The position numbers and the translations under genes were made by a program. 64,000 nt of DNA from Symbiodinium natans (Eukaryota > Sar > Dinophyceae > Suessiales > Symbiodiniaceae): assembly GCA_905221605.1 (NCBI GenBank), contig CAJNDS010002383.1:303091-367090 (forward strand), written 5' to 3'. The notes beneath the pieces are model-generated. The model saw nothing but the letters and a program-made list of their open reading frames with translations, had not been told where the DNA came from and did no database searches. Shown here piece by piece: positions 10,705-23,869 of the stretch; position 1 is the stretch's first letter, and each line of letters begins with the position of its first letter.

Positions 10705-11395
10705 CCCCCTAAGAAATGAACCACAAATGCAACCGCGCATCTGCTGCAGGAGGTGCTCCGTGCCCGGCGAAGATGCGGCTGGCGCCTTACCCTGCCCCGA
10801 GAAGCGCATCGGCTTAAGGAATGTTCTACACGCCTCACAAACCCTTTCGTCTGAACTACCACTGCGTTTGATGTCTGAATGTCTGAAATCCCTCCGTTCC
10901 CTGTTGCCTAGGGCCTACACAACCATTCTCTTGTCGAAGAGTCCAAAATCTAAGAGCTGAGCCTGCCAAGCCGTTTGCTCGGTCATCCACTGTTCGCGAA
11001 GCTTACGGTGGATCTGCTTCGCCGCCTCGTTGTTCCTGCTGTCTTGCCTCGACCTCACACATAGGGCCCCGCAATGTCAGCGAATTTCCCCAAAACAGTG
11101 CACCCCCCCCCCGCTGACGGGATGCATTGTGTTCGCCATGAGATGCCGTGAGTTTGTTGCAGCGGCTTGACTTGAGGCTGATAGAGGGTTGTCGGGTATC
11201 TTGGGGCACGTCTGAATAAGACTCCAGTATCAAAGAGCTAAAAAGCTAAGCATGCACCCACGAAGACTGCTGTCATATTGCCCTGCACGGTTCTGAGCAT
11301 GCTGTAACGTGTGTGCGGAATTCGCACTACCCAAGTGTGCTACATCGAAAAGAATAGACACATTTGACCGTCATGCACCAACAGATGTTTCTCTC
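10705..11395. other. Gene-free stretch
   Basis: Only short overlapping frames. I see no phase-consistent exon pair and no repeat until the CTT tract at 11,396. Confidence 0.35.
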
Positions 11396-11757
11396 TCTTC
11401 TTTTTCTTCATCTTCTTCTTCTTCTACTCCTTCTTCTTCTTCTTCTTCCTCTTCCTCTTCCTCTTCCTCTTCCTCTTCCTCTTCCACTTCCTCTTCCTCT
11501 TCCTCTTCCTCTTCCTCTTCCTCTTCCTCTTCCTCTTCCTCTTCCTCTTCCTCTTCCGCTTCTTCTTCTTCTTCTTCTTCTTCTTCTTCTTCTTCTTCTT
11601 CTTCTTCTTCTTCTTCTTCTTCTTCTTCTTCTTCTTCTTCTTCTTCTTCGTCTTCTTCTTCTTCTTCTTCTTCTTCTTCTTCTTCTTCTTCTTCTTCTTC
11701 TTCTTCTTCTTCTTCTTCTTCTTCTTCTTCTTCTTCTTCTTCTTCTTCTTCTGCTTC
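11396..11757 (+). repeat. Long CTT/TTCCTC polypyrimidine microsatellite
   Basis: About 360 nt of pure pyrimidine with few interruptions: first CTT units, then CCTCTT units to about 11,555, then a long (CTT)n. The three frames translate as poly-Ser, poly-Leu and poly-Arg (on the complement) and are not genes. Mirror symmetry gives potential for triplex (H-DNA). Confidence 0.97.
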
Positions 11758-12061
11758 TGATTCTTGCTTCTTCTGCTGCTGGGCTTGAGAAGTTCAACCC
11801 CCCCCCCCCGCCCCCCGCCACGGCGCTGGCGCTCAGGTCAGTGTGTGAGACCGCAAAACGACGGCAAGAAGCTGTTTGTCTGCAAGGTTCCCCCTATACC
11901 CCGTATCCTTAACTCCACCCACTTCCCTTGCTGGCAAGACTGCACCGCTCCACTTTGCATCATCCCGTGAGACGGCAGGCGCTTGTTCACCCCTATACTC
12001 TTCTTCTTCTACGGGGCATGAGGAGTCCGAAGACCCCCCGCGCGCTGGGCGCGCCCAGAGT

Positions 12062-12232
12062 TCTACTCTCTCTCTCTCTCTCTCTCTTTCCCTCTCTCTC
12101 TTTCTCTCTTGTTCTACCCTTCATTGTACATTCATATGCTGTATATCTACATCTGTACATACGTGCATACGTACACACATACATACATACAGTACATGCA
12201 TACGTACATACATGCATAAATACGTATATTGC
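12062..12232 (+). repeat. (CT)n followed by ACAT/GTAC-rich microsatellite
   Basis: A CT dinucleotide run at 12,062-12,112 is followed by a run of ACATAC and GCATAC words at about 12,140-12,230. Confidence 0.85.
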
Positions 12233-12689
12233 TTGACCCAAGTTGGACTCCAAACAGTGAGACGTGCAAAGTAACGACAACTTCGAATTTCGCGAGCCCA
12301 GACGTCCAAGATGCATTCCGGGGCAGTTTCTGGTACCAACCGGGCTGTGGCACTGAGGTCTCCTGCATCTTGCAGGTTCAGTGGGCGGGACATGGTTAAC
12401 TTGCAGCTACTTGTGTGTCTCATTGTTTGTCAACGTCTCTCTTTTCGGGCACGGTGCCATCGTGAGACTTCCCCCCAGAAACGGCTTTGCTGTCAGAGCT
12501 CCCCCAAAAAGCTCTGTCAAGACTTAAGCTGCTTGTGTCGGTACTTGCGGCCTCTGTGTCTTCGCAACGGGCCATTGCCCTGGCTTGACTTCCTGGAGGC
12601 CCAGGAGGCCTCGGAGGCCCTATTCCTAATTCCTATTCTGCCCCACCGAGATCGTGTCGGCAGCTTCTCCCCTGTGGCTGACCGTGAGT

Positions 12690-12960
12690 TTGCTCTCTCT
12701 CTCTCTCGCTCTTCCTCTTTCTCTATCTCCCTCGCTCTCTCTCTCGCTCCCTCTCTGTCTCTCTGTCTCTCTCTACCTCTCTACCTCTCTACCTCTCGAC
12801 CTCTCTATCTCTCTATCTCTCTGTCTCTCTACCTCTCTACCTCTCTACCTCTCTACCTCTCTACCTCTCTACCTCTCCATCTCTCCATCTCTCCATCTCT
12901 CTATCTCTCTATCTCTCTGTCTCTCTATCTCTCTATCTCTCTATCTCTCTATCTCTCTCT
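12690..12960 (+). repeat. (CTCTCTAC/CTCTCTAT)n polypyrimidine-rich minisatellite
   Basis: About 270 nt built from 8 nt units CTCTCTAC, CTCTCTAT and CTCTCTGT, pyrimidine-rich on the plus strand. The long Ser/Leu frames across it are repeat translations. Confidence 0.95.
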
Positions 12961-15900
12961 GCGGCACGCGCGACCTGGTGCTTTCGGCATCGTTGTGCTC
13001 CAGCTTGTAGAGCATCTCGGTTGAGAGTCTTGACTTAGAGTTCAGCATGGCCGTGGCAGAGTACAAATGTGCTTTGGGTTTGTGGACCAATGTAGAATGT
13101 AGAATGGATCTAGAAACCCATGTTGGAGGGAAAGATTCCCCCCTGCACCCACAACCAGGACACACCGTTGCTGAATGATCTGATCACTCTAAGCCCCAAT
13201 GCTGCAAATCAAAAACCAAAATCGCGAATAGACAAGAGATCCCTTAGCCGAAACGTTCAACTCTGCGTGCTACACTGCCGCACCACCACCACCTCACTCG
13301 AAACATGAAGCACCACTCCTTGTTGCTGAAACTCCTGTTCCCTCAAGGCCTGAATTTGAGAACCTGCGCGAACTCCAAAGCCAAATGACAACGAAAACCT
13401 GAAATCACAAACTCAAGCCGGTTTCCGTAGCCCGCACGTGCGGAGGACCAGGTTCCAGGTTCAGCGCGTTGATTCCTGACCCACAGATCCCCCCCCAGAA
13501 CCCTATAGTTTCAGCGGTCCATGTCTTACTGCTCCATGCTCACAAGGGCTCATTCTGCGCAAGGCTCGAAGCTTTCGCGCTTTGTGGCTCTGTAAGAAGA
13601 ACGAACACGCACCCGAACGACTTTCTGGGAACAGATTGCAGCGATCAAGCCTGCCATGCAACTGCTGCTTGCTACGATGAATCTCCTGCTTCCGTGCCTC
13701 CCGAGGACCCCTCCCCGAGTGTTCCAGTCATGAGTATGCCGTGACAGAGAATGATTCATCAGCAGGGTTGCTGAGAAAGATCTATCTTACTTAAAGCTGC
13801 CTGAAATGCCCGGTCTTCTCTAGAGGTCGTTTAGCACACTGGAGGGCTTTAGGATCTGGTTTGGGCGCACTCTTCGCGCACATCCACAGCGAAGCCCTTT
13901 CCAAAGCAGAGAGCAGCGCAGTCGCTCTGAGGCTCCCTCTCGATGTTAGCGCCACCGGCCCATCCGGTCTACCGGAGGGGCCTGCACTGGGAAATGGAGG
14001 GGAAAGGGCCGCCTTGGTTTAGGGCTGTACACACGGCACTCTTCCTTCCTTCCACGGCACTCTCTCGTTCTCTCTCTCTCTGTCTCTCTCTGTTCCGACA
14101 CGGCTCACCAGGTGCCCCTTTTCTGAGGCTGCTCATTTCTAAAGGTTGGTAGGTTGCCTGTTCATCTGTTCCTTCACATGTTCCTCAGGCAGAATACTAT
14201 ACTGGCGTATGGCACCACGCATGTACCGATCATACAGCCCTTTCACGGGCGCACCAACGGCCCTTAGCCCCAACAAACTCGCACCGCGCTTCCTCAAAAC
14301 TCAACAGGAGTTGGCCTCTCATTGGCCAACCCTTTAAGAATTGCACATCGAAAGCCTTGCCCACACTTATTCCCAACCCTTATTCTCCTGGGCTAAGCCT
14401 TCCAACTTCTCAACGGTCCCCAAAACCTGAAACAAAGCACTGCAGGGTCGCAGCGTCCTGACATGGGCCCTGCCTGAGCAGACTTGAAGCGCATGTCGAG
14501 TTGCCCAGACGTTTTGGAGGCTAAAGCTTATAGCCCTCGCGAAGGTTCAACATTTACAATATTGCAAAGACGAGGTTTTTCAACGATCTGGGCCTATGGT
14601 TGTGCATGCCTGTCAGCGCTGCAACGTCAGAATGCAAGTCTCAATTTGTGGACAACAACCTCAATTAGATAGGAGGTCCGCCGATGAGTGGTTTTGACGG
14701 ATGGTTTTGACCACCCCTGGCAAGGCACCATGAGAGATTGCAGAACTCTCAACCTCGTTTGCAGACCCCCAGTTTGTCTTGTCGCCTCCCACCAAACCCT
14801 TTCACCGTGCCTCATGTCGTCCCTTCGCACTGTCCTTGTATCGGCGACCGGGATGGCCATGTCGGGGCATCCCCGCAACGTCGCAACACGCACTCTTGAG
14901 GTGTCGCACTGCGGAGCCCCTTCCATTTGCGAGTGCAGCTCTACAATTTGGAGGGACTTCTTGCAGCCACAGCTGTGTTCGTCGTTTGTCACCATTTCAT
15001 CATCATTCGTCATACATTCTGAACCTAGCGGCTGTTCCGGCTCACAAACGTCTCGCCCCGGCCGTGGCCAGGGTGGGCAAAAATGCCGAGGATGCAATGA
15101 ACAAAAGTGAATGAACAGAACAAAAAGCATTAAAAAAAAAAAAACAACTATTTGGATATGAGGACAAGCAGGTACGGGAAGGAGGAACCCGGAGGAGCCC
15201 GGACAGGACAGTCTGGCTGAAAAGGGGCCAAGGTGAGACAGAATTTTTGAGCGGTTGCTGAGGACTTCAATAGGACAAGCTTGTCTTAAGGAGAATGGAA
15301 CTACTGACACTTTTTACCGGTGAGCTTCAGAAATTCCAGGCTGAGAGTTCGGGATGTTCATGTTCGGGATGCTCGGGATGTTGCTCAAGTTGGAAAGATG
15401 CTCCTTTGAACCCGTGGGGAAAGCCCAAAATCATCCTCCTGAATATTGACCTCAGGGCCTCACGCATCTGCCGTCATGCAGCTCCTGCACGAGAACACAC
15501 AACGGCTTGGCTTGAGGTGCACCATGCACGTCCCTTGTGTTTAGGAATGCGCGCAGGAATCATGGTGTTGGAGGATTCGAGGAAAATGTTCACTATGTGT
15601 TCACTGGTGCTTGGCCTACTAAAGGGCTTCAATGGCCCAGGAGCAGCTGCAGTACCAGTGGCCAAGTTCACCGAAAGGAGCAGCTGCTGCTAGCAGCGCT
15701 GAAGGTGTTTCACCACCCCCCCCCCCCCCCCAATGTCTAGCAATGTTTAGAAGGCTTGGGACCGGTGACTGCTTGTGGCGACAATCGTGTGTCACGATTT
15801 GCTTCGGATCCTTTGCGCGCTAAACTCCTAGTTCAATAAATCTTCCTTTTCGTTTGCAACCTGGGAGGCTATGCAAGGGTCGTGAGAGATCCCCAATCGC

Positions 15901-18040
15901 ATTCAACTCGACCGACACACGAAGCTTACACCTCCAGAGAACTACCCGCAACTGCCGCCCAAGTCTTGACATCGGAGTTCCCCTTCCAGATCCTGGTTCA
16001 AAGCGGCCGCCTGGAACCTTTGTGAATGCGCAGGAGATGGACAGGAAGGAGATAAGGAGCACTTCGGACAACACTTGGGACTCTCGGAAGCCTTAATATG
16101 TCTGCAGTGCTTCTGGAGTCTTTGGAGTTCTGGAGAGTCTTGGAGAGTCTTGGAGACCTTGGAAGTCTTGGCCAGCACTTGTCACAGATACAGAACGTGG
16201 TCTCACGTGGTTGGAACTGTTTATCTCAAAGATGTTTGGGTTAAACACTTGCCAAGCTCCCCGAACTCTGAATCTCGATGGGATCAAACATTGCTTGCAA
16301 TGCCATGCCTTTCGACCACTTTGGCAGGGCTCAGAGGCATCGTAGTGCCTGAAAGTTGTAAAGCCTTTGTCTAGCTCATCTGCACCTGAACTCAGAAAGC
16401 AACTATGCGCCCAGACCTTCTGCACCACATGCCCATTTGCGCAAGCGCACTTCGCCTCCGCCGCCTACGCCGTGCGCACGCCACGCCGCCCAAGCTGATC
16501 AGGAGGCACGCCACATGCCCCCCACGCCACCCATGCCGCTGAAACCACGGACGGCGCCAACACCTCGGAACGTCGGTGACGCGGTGCCCATGCACCACGA
16601 TGCCGTGGTGGTGCGGCGGCAGGGCCAGCCACTGTCCGCACCCGCAATCCGAGAACTCCGCGCAAAGCCTCAAATCAGAAAAGAAACGTGAACGACCTAA
16701 AGCTGAAAGCCTCTCATCGTCAGCAACCCGGAAGATGAAGCAATAAAAGTCCCGTACAAGCGGCTGATTTCACAACCAACCACTACCAAACACAAAGCCG
16801 CCCGTCTGGAATGTTGCGGAGACTGCGCAAACCCTTCTTAGGATTTCTTAAGGCCCTGAAGCCCCAAAGCTTCGACCCAGGGCTGATGGAAACTATGGAT
16901 AGCAGGATCGAGGCTGCTCCGACAATGAGCGTCCCGACACATCGAACACCTGACCCAGCAACCCAGGTAAACCCTACGTCAACGACATGCCCCCCCCAAT
17001 CCTCAACGGGTTTTTTGTAAGGCTGCGGCAGGCCCACGTGCCGAAGGCCTGCACCACGCTTGTGTTTCATAAGGTTTGGGCTCAGGGTTCAGACTCGCAC
17101 TATGGGTCTTCTTGTTTAGCTCTGGGACCTTAGAACTTGAGGTATCAAAGTATTCAAGGTTCCATTTCACAAACAAGCTACCAGCTTTGAGGTTGGAGGG
17201 AAACTTAAAGCGAGTAGAGGCGTTTAAGCGCTCACTTTTGACGCGGCATTTCGTTGCAAGATTAAAGTCTTGAGATCCGCAAGATTCAGTGGCCTGGGAG
17301 CTGGGGCTGGATTTCATGCGTTGGTTTCTGATCATTGCTCATGGTCTGTGCGAAGCTTCGCCGGCAGAGGAAGGCACAAGGAAGCGACAGGAAATACGAA
17401 GCTATGAAGTAAAGCCACCTTCCGAACCATGCTCGGAAGCCAGGGACCTTGTATGCCAGTGTCTCCAGTGCCGCGCGTGTTGGCACTATTCTGCTGCCTC
17501 AGGAAACAAGCATGTCAACATAGGAGTTGAGATTTTTGGGTTGTCTTGATTTCGGGGGCGCAGGGCGGTAGGACGTCAGGCTGAAGACCTTTAAGGGCTG
17601 AGGCTTGGGCATGCAAAGCTTAGCTGGATGGGGTTTGAGTTCGCCTGAAGGGCATGAAATCTTACGGCTTTTGGATGTAGGGGCTGCAGTCTTCAGGAAA
17701 CCCGTATGAACTATTGCATGCTGGAGTCGTACCAGTAGATGTTTCCAGGGTGGCGGGTTTAGGATTCCATCTGCCGCTGCTCACCCGCCAGGCTTAGCCC
17801 TAAGCCATCCAACGCTGCGCCCAACTTGAACGCAAGGGAAAGAAGTGCCAGGCACGCTTAGGGCCATTTTTTTTAAGGCTGCGGAGAAACCGAGCAGGCG
17901 CAAGACCATGCAAAACCATGCAAAACCCAAACTTGGGCCAACGGGCCGAGGAACACCTGAGGCACTGGCGCCGCTGGCGCTACTGCTCTCTCTGCAGGCC
18001 GCGCCTGCCGGTCTAGCTTCCCTCGAAGCCATGAAGCCAT
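12961..18040. other. 5 kb without a supported gene
   Basis: Many frames of 60-130 codons overlap on both strands without recognisable motifs. A 227-codon minus-strand frame (15,310-14,627) starts at a non-ATG codon and crosses an A-run that translates as Phe/Val/Leu. A poly-C run lies at 15,716-15,731. Short-exon genes like those at 7.7-10.1 kb could be hidden here; I could not assemble one. Confidence 0.35.
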
Positions 18041-18045
18041 GGAAG

Positions 18046-18262
18046 GACTATTACTATTACTATTACTATTACTATTACTATTACTATTACTATTACTATT
18101 ACTATTACTATTACTATTACTATTACTATTACTATTACTATTACTATTACCATTACTATTATTATTATTATTTCTATTATTATGATTATGATTATGATTA
18201 TGATTATGATTATGATTATGATTATGCTTATTATTATGAGTAGTATTATTAGTAGTAGTATT
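18046..18262 (+). repeat. (TATTAC)n / (TATGAT)n microsatellite
   Basis: A TATTAC hexamer run of about 100 nt is followed by TATTAT and then TATGAT hexamers and TAG/TAT trinucleotides. The poly-Tyr and poly-Ile frames are repeat translations. Confidence 0.95.
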
Positions 18263-19696
18263 ATTGTTATTTTGAACATTTTTAACTTTTAACCTGTCGG
18301 CGTTTGTTGGTGGATTCTCTCCAGTAGCAGGCGCGAACTTCCCGGGCCCCCTTGTTGCCTTGTCAGCTTAAAGAGCCTATGGACACCTTGGCCTTTCAAG
18401 AAGGAATTGCAGCAACTTCTTGGCGTTTTCCAAGCTGGGGGGTCCAGATTCTCAAGAGAGATACCTCAAACTTGAGCTTCGCGATCTCTGAGCCTTTCAC
18501 ACCCCTATCTTCTCATTCCCGTAGATGAGCGAAAGCAGCACACACCGAAGGTCAATTAGAAACCTCAAGACCCTCGGGTTGTTGAAGACTTCCAGCTAGG
18601 CCACAGACGAAGCCATGACTTTCAGGTTAGCAGGATGCATTGGCGTAAAAGGGGCCTAGAAGAAAGAGCAAGTTCTCAAGCTTAAAGCATTACAGCCCTT
18701 TGGGATTCGGGAGCTTCGTGTCACGGCAGAGTTGGCGTGTCCCCAGGCCTCATTCGGTACTGAGCCTGGCAGGTTTCTCTGACTTATTCGTAGTGGAAAT
18801 CCTAAAAAGCGCGTGTCACACGGGCTTGGGATGGTGTAGGGTCTCAGGATCGATAGGAATCACCAGAGCAAGCATGCAGCAACCACAATGGGCAATCTTG
18901 CATGACCAGGAGCAAGTGTAGCATGTGCACAGGGCAAGAATCCAGCCCTCCAAGCATTTCCAAGGTTCCAAACTCACAACTACAAGGCCGACGAATTTCA
19001 GACAAAACCTGAACCACAGAAGACCCAAGAAGCTCGGCCCAACCAAAGCAGCACAAGGAATCGAAACTTGGCGCCGAGCTGCCGTGTTCTCGAAGCATCG
19101 ACTCTCGCTTCTCCGCCCTCGGTAAGGTTCTGGAATCCGTACAGCCGTATAGGAGCGGGTCTACCGATTAAGCTTAGGGCCTAAGGGTCTTAGGGGCTGC
19201 CTCAACTGCCGGGACCTTCACCCTCGACTGACTCTACTGCAACGCCGTCTGAAGGGCTCTTCAAGCCTTCGTCTTCGCGGTCATTGGCAAGGTTCAATCC
19301 TGCCATGCTTCCTGATGACCCGTCGCCTAGCTCTGAATCTACTTCCATCTCGCCGAATCCGAGCCCATTACTTCCAACCTGCCGGTTACATCTTCTGGAA
19401 GCCTATGCGATCTCCGACTCACGCCGAAAACCGCTTGGCAAGGTGCGCATGGGCATCCTGCAATTCCTGGCACGCGGGTTTACGATGCGGCGTGAGGGCT
19501 CTCAAAGGCGTTGAGAAGGCTAAGAGGCGCTGCATAGGCAGACGACCTAATTAGGGAGGAACCCGGGGAAAATTGAGAGCTGTAAACGGAAGGTGTCCTA
19601 TCTAGCATGCGGGGCACCAAGAAATCCAACAACCTCGTGGCCGCTTCGAGATTCTGCGCTGGGCACCACACCAGGGTACCCTCATTCAGCCACATG
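18263..19696. other. Gene-free stretch
   Basis: I see only short frames on both strands, with no repeat array, until dispersed repeat R1 copy 2. Confidence 0.35.
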
Positions 19697-19800
19697 GGGG
19701 TGTCCGAAAATCGGGGGTACCTTTTTGGGTCCCTGTAAGGGGATGCTGTTCTATTTGGGGTATAAAAGGGGTCCCCCCCCCATTTTGGGAAATAACCATG
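19697..19800 (+). repeat. Dispersed repeat R1, copy 2
   Basis: Second copy of the unit at 4,361-4,450, with a 20 nt C-rich expansion (AAAAGGGGTCCCCCCCCC) before the shared ATTTTGGGAAATA end. Confidence 0.7.
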
Positions 19801-20457
19801 TCGGAGCTTGAACAGGTCCCTGAGATTACGCGGCCTTCAGCTGCAGTAGCCATGGAGATATTGCCTCACAGGGAAGCGACTCTTGGCCAGCGAAGCCCAC
19901 TCCTCTACTCCTCTTGCAGCACGTTCATTCGGCCACTACCTTCGGGGCAAGAGCCAGCCACCAAAAACATGTCGGGGCTCCCGGGCCCAAAGGGTTGATG
20001 TGGATGCCTTCTCTCTGCATGCAACGCGAGCCCGGCGGACACAAAAACAAAGATCCCCTGAGTTAAGCTTGTCAATGAAGCTGAGACTGTTGTCCAGCAA
20101 AAGCCATGCCTTTGGAACGGCAAGAATTCGTCAGCGAACTTATCTGAGAATCCAACGACTTGAACCCTCAAGACTGGTTTGTGGTGCCTGTCCGTCGGGT
20201 ATCACCGCATCTGGCAAGCACCTCTCAACTACACGAGGGAAGTGCGGAACTGTCCAAAGATGGATGAAAAGGGTTTAAAATTCTACGAGCAGGTGGTTAG
20301 AGACTGAACGACTCAGGAACGATTCAGGGTCTCGTCAGGGCAGGTTGCTTGTGGCACTTGAAAGGCAGCTTGGCTGTCAGCGGGCGAGTTGGCTACGAAG
20401 CTGGATTGAGGTTCAAGGGCCTTCGATCGGTATCCCTCCAGTCTCCAACGAAAATAC

Positions 20458-20513
20458 AGGGTTTAGGGTTTAGGGTTTAGGGTTTAGGGTTTAGAGTTTA
20501 GGGTTTAGGGTTG
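20458..20513 (+). repeat. Interstitial TTTAGGG array 6
   Basis: Eight GGTTTAG units with one TTTAGAG variant. The right end abuts an open frame on plus and the left end follows AATACAG; both are compatible with splice junctions, but open frames occur on both strands here. Confidence 0.93.
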
Positions 20514-23292
20514 AGGGAGAGGCACATGTGGAGGACTTGGAGAGTGAGAAGCTCTCAGAGAAGGGGCAAGCTCTGCTGGGCGCCCCGCGTTGGCAACTCC
20601 AGGTTCATGGCGTTGAGGCTGCGGCCAATGGCGCCCTGCGGGTGCGTTCTTCACGCTTTTCAAGTTCACGAACAGCAGGCTGTTCTCGACTTCGAAACGT
20701 AGATTTGACAAAAAACGGAGCGGCGACCTTCCGATGAAGAATGGGTCTTGACTTTCATGATCCATGTTAAAGACGTGGGTTGAAGGCCAACCCTAAACCC
20801 CTACCCCGAGCCTGTGAACCAGCATGTTGAGGAGTCGCCGGGACATGATGATGGGAGTTCAGGGGCCCTTGCGCTGCCTTGTATGTTGGGGTTTGTTTAT
20901 CACCCTGGTCCCTCACCGTTGCTCCGAATCTACACCTCCACATCCTGGCTGCAACGATTGAAGCAACGAAGCGGCTTCGTGTCACCAAGTTTTTTGCGCT
21001 ATAGATGCACCGACGATGGCTGCTATAGGTCTCGATCGGTTTCGAAGTCGAAAGGACGGACGAAAAAGGAGAAGAAACACATTCTCTCCGGGTGGGAAGA
21101 GTGAGATAAAGACCCCAGACCTCATCATAGGGGGTTGGTGCATCAGTGCAAGCCCTATCCTGACAGGTTCGCGTGCAAGGTTAGGGCCATGGGTGAGTTC
21201 GAGCTGGTGAACGAGGGGCGAGCCGCCCCTTTACAGCCATCAATTCTGGCCCCTAGGGCAGAAGTACGGCTGAAGGCCCGTCAACCCGGAACACACGAGC
21301 TGTCTGGTCATTTCCTCGACCGCTTCTCATCGACATCGAGAAGAGCACATGCGAAGGAGTACACCCCATCCCGTGCAGACAATCATGGACGCCGTCGTCC
21401 CACATGTCGACATTCGCCATCAATTTCAAGAACTGTCGTGGTGGTTGGACACTGTACCAGGATAACTGCTCACGACTTCGGTGGACATCGGAAGACCTCC
21501 ATCACACGGGGGAGCTTTCTCGCGCAACCCACACCGTGGGTTCCACATGTTCCACCGGACGGCGGATGAGTTGTTGCAGCGGAACTCCAACCTTTGGTCT
21601 CTACAGACGCATCTTGGTTTTCACGAAGCACGCCTGTGTGTCGAGCTGGCCGGGTGAGTCAGTGCCGGGCACAAGCATTCAGGAGTACACGTTCGGATGC
21701 ACAGCAAGTTCCCCGAGCCCACGGCAACAGAACCCCCCAAGTAGTCTTACTTGCAAGGGGCGTCACCACAACTGCGGAATGTGCCCATGCAACAGCAGGG
21801 CTCTGGACTGGCTGCCTTCTTCGGCTTTTTGAGAAAGGACGTTGCCACACCTTCGCACAAGAGTCTAGATACTGTAGGGGTTTTGGCTTTGGGCTTAGGC
21901 AACATTGAGTAGGTCGGGCAAGAGTGCGGGGGCTAGGGGGCGGCTCCTGCTGATGCTGGAGGATGCGCCGTGAAAAGAATGAACCGAGGGAGCTCCCGCA
22001 GGAACACACAAACTGACTGAAGCCCAAAACTGGAAAGCCATGGAAAGCTTGGAGTCGGACCGGGCCGATCGGAAGCACCCGAAGCCCTTCAAGGGCGGCC
22101 ATGTGGGCCATGTGGGCCATGTGGGACATGGGGGGCTTTTTGGTGGCTGGAGTAATTAAGTGAGGGTCTAGGGCTAAAGGGTATACGGTATGCAAGTTCA
22201 AGCGCTACGCATGGATCTCAAGTTCTGGGACTCAGTCACTGTCCTAGACACACACATTCTGAAAGACCTTTCAAGGCTTTGGATTGTCGGCATCCCATCA
22301 TGGGGTCCAGCAAACACAAAATCCTCCAGAACCTTCGTCTACCATCCAAAGCCCCCCACCCATACCCCCCCAAACCGCATCCCCCCAATCCTTTCAGTGC
22401 AGAGCTCTGAGTGCCCAGCAGTTCTTGGCCGGCCTCGGGGTTTGTGAGATGTGCTGCGCGGCGGCTTAGGGTGACATAGTGGAGAGCGTGCGGAGCATGC
22501 TGAGTAAGCACTCAACATCGCGCCTGAAGCCTGAAATGCCTACGGCATCGCGCCTTCGTCCGCAAACTCTGCTGCAGCGCACCTTCGGGTCTTGAAGGAG
22601 GAGGCTCAGCGTTTCGGTGTTGCAAGCTCAGCTGTTTCAGCTCAGGGCTTAGGGCCGCCTTGAAGGAACTGCTGCGAGGATTGTGAGGCCTATGGAAGTC
22701 ATGGAACCATCGTGCATCCCAGCAGAACAGTGGCATAGCAAGGAGCCTGTGGCAACCGTACTGTTGAGAGGCATGCCAAAACTCTAATATCCCCACGAAA
22801 CCTTCATCCTCTTTCGGGCGCAACCTTCCAACATCTTCGAATCTTCAAACCTCTTCCTGGCTCCTTGCCTGGTGGCACTGGTGCGCGGTCATCCCTGGGG
22901 GCGCACCGCTGAAGCTGCTGAAGTATACAGTTCAAGGTCGCGGCTAAAGGCTGTCACTGTCACGCCACCAGCGAATAGTGGGGCTCATGCGAAAGCATCG
23001 GTTGAACAAGTCTGCAGAGGTTGTTGTGTAACTTGGGGTTCCGCTCGGGAATTGGGAGCCCTGATGGCACAAAGTGCCTGAGAGCAACCGGATGTTGAAG
23101 CCCTTCGCGGATCGTGCGGGCCAGCCGATCTGCCTGTGCAAGATTGAAACTTGAAGATGCTTTGGAAGAACCTTGGAGATCGGTCGTGAGGGCTCGGCAG
23201 GTAACTTAAGGATGACAACTACGATGAGGGCATGAAGGCGTGGAGGATGATGCGGAAGGAATGCATTGAGTAAACATTGGGGCCTCGCCTGC
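20514..23292. other. Region with ambiguous short frames on both strands
   Basis: At 20,515-20,765 protein-like short frames exist on both strands: minus from an ATG at 20,765 (MDHESQDPFFIGR...) and plus beginning GEAHVEDLESEK. I cannot choose between them. At 21,386-21,735 a plus frame (MDAVVPHVDIRHQF..., then GAFSRNPHRGFHMF...) is broken by several stops and may be a decayed coding fragment. At 22,092-22,130 there is a short GGCCATGTG tandem run. Confidence 0.3.
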
Positions 23293-23499
23293 AGGAATTT
23301 CAAACTTCGTGGCGAAAAGTTAAATGGCGTAAACATATTGGGAGTGATTATGGCATCCTTGAAGTGTCTGACGCGGGTCTGCAAAGGCAGGATTGTAAAG
23401 AGGGCAGAACGCATCGGGCAAAAGCAAAACGCAGCATTGCTAGATGCCTTGCCGAAGGCAGGAGCGGCAGCAGTCATGACAGCCCTGTGTAACAACTGA
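23293..23499 (+). CDS. Candidate 3' exon of an unknown gene
   Basis: After a clear acceptor (CCTCGCCTGCAG|G) a frame of 68 codons runs from NFKLRGEKLNG through MASLKCLTRVCKGRIVKRA and QKQNAALLDALPKAGAAA to a TGA at 23,497-23,499. It is basic and helix-like, and reads as the C-terminal end of a protein. Upstream, the plus frame at 22,872-23,081 could be an earlier exon. A minus-strand frame of 183 codons (non-ATG start) overlaps 22,944-23,495 and is the competing interpretation. Function unknown. Confidence 0.35.
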   Translation, partial: RNFKLRGEKLNGVNILGVIMASLKCLTRVCKGRIVKRAERIGQKQNAALLDALPKAGAAAVMTALCNN

Positions 23500-23869
23500 T
23501 GTGTAGCTAAATTTTGCCAACAAAGAAATCACAGAGATGGAGAAACAACACACATCGGTCCCCGACTGACTCTTCAGCATTCTTTAGCTCGCTTGCTTTT
23601 GGTGTCGCAGACCCTACGGTAGGTGTTTGACAAACATTGTCAGTTGCCGGATATACGAGGAAGCCACTTGTATTTCTGTGTTTCTGATTCTTCGCCTACA
23701 AGGCAAACCAAAGCCATGTTGAAAACCAATTCTAGGTCCCTGGAGAACGACAGTGAAGTTACGGATTGATAAAAGACACTGACAAGACTGGCACCGCGTC
23801 ACAAAAGTCATTCCTTGAGTGCCCCAAAATCTCTGTTGCTCAGACAGCTGCCCTCAACTTCAATGTCTA

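Noticed and set aside
11309-11912. Poly-Ser, poly-Leu and poly-Arg frames across the CTT tract
   Set aside because: All three come from the microsatellite; they have no non-repeat body.
13424-13436. Possible dinoflagellate spliced-leader start (TCCGTAGCC)
   Set aside because: Only nine bases match, and the following CATTTTGGCTCAAG is absent.
14627-15310. Minus-strand 227-codon frame
   Set aside because: Non-ATG start, crosses an A-run giving a false hydrophobic stretch, and no recognisable domain. It remains possible that part of it is an exon.
21386-21832. Intact gene at 21.4-21.8 kb
   Set aside because: Protein-like stretches are broken by several in-frame stops, and competing frames exist; reported only as a possible decayed fragment.
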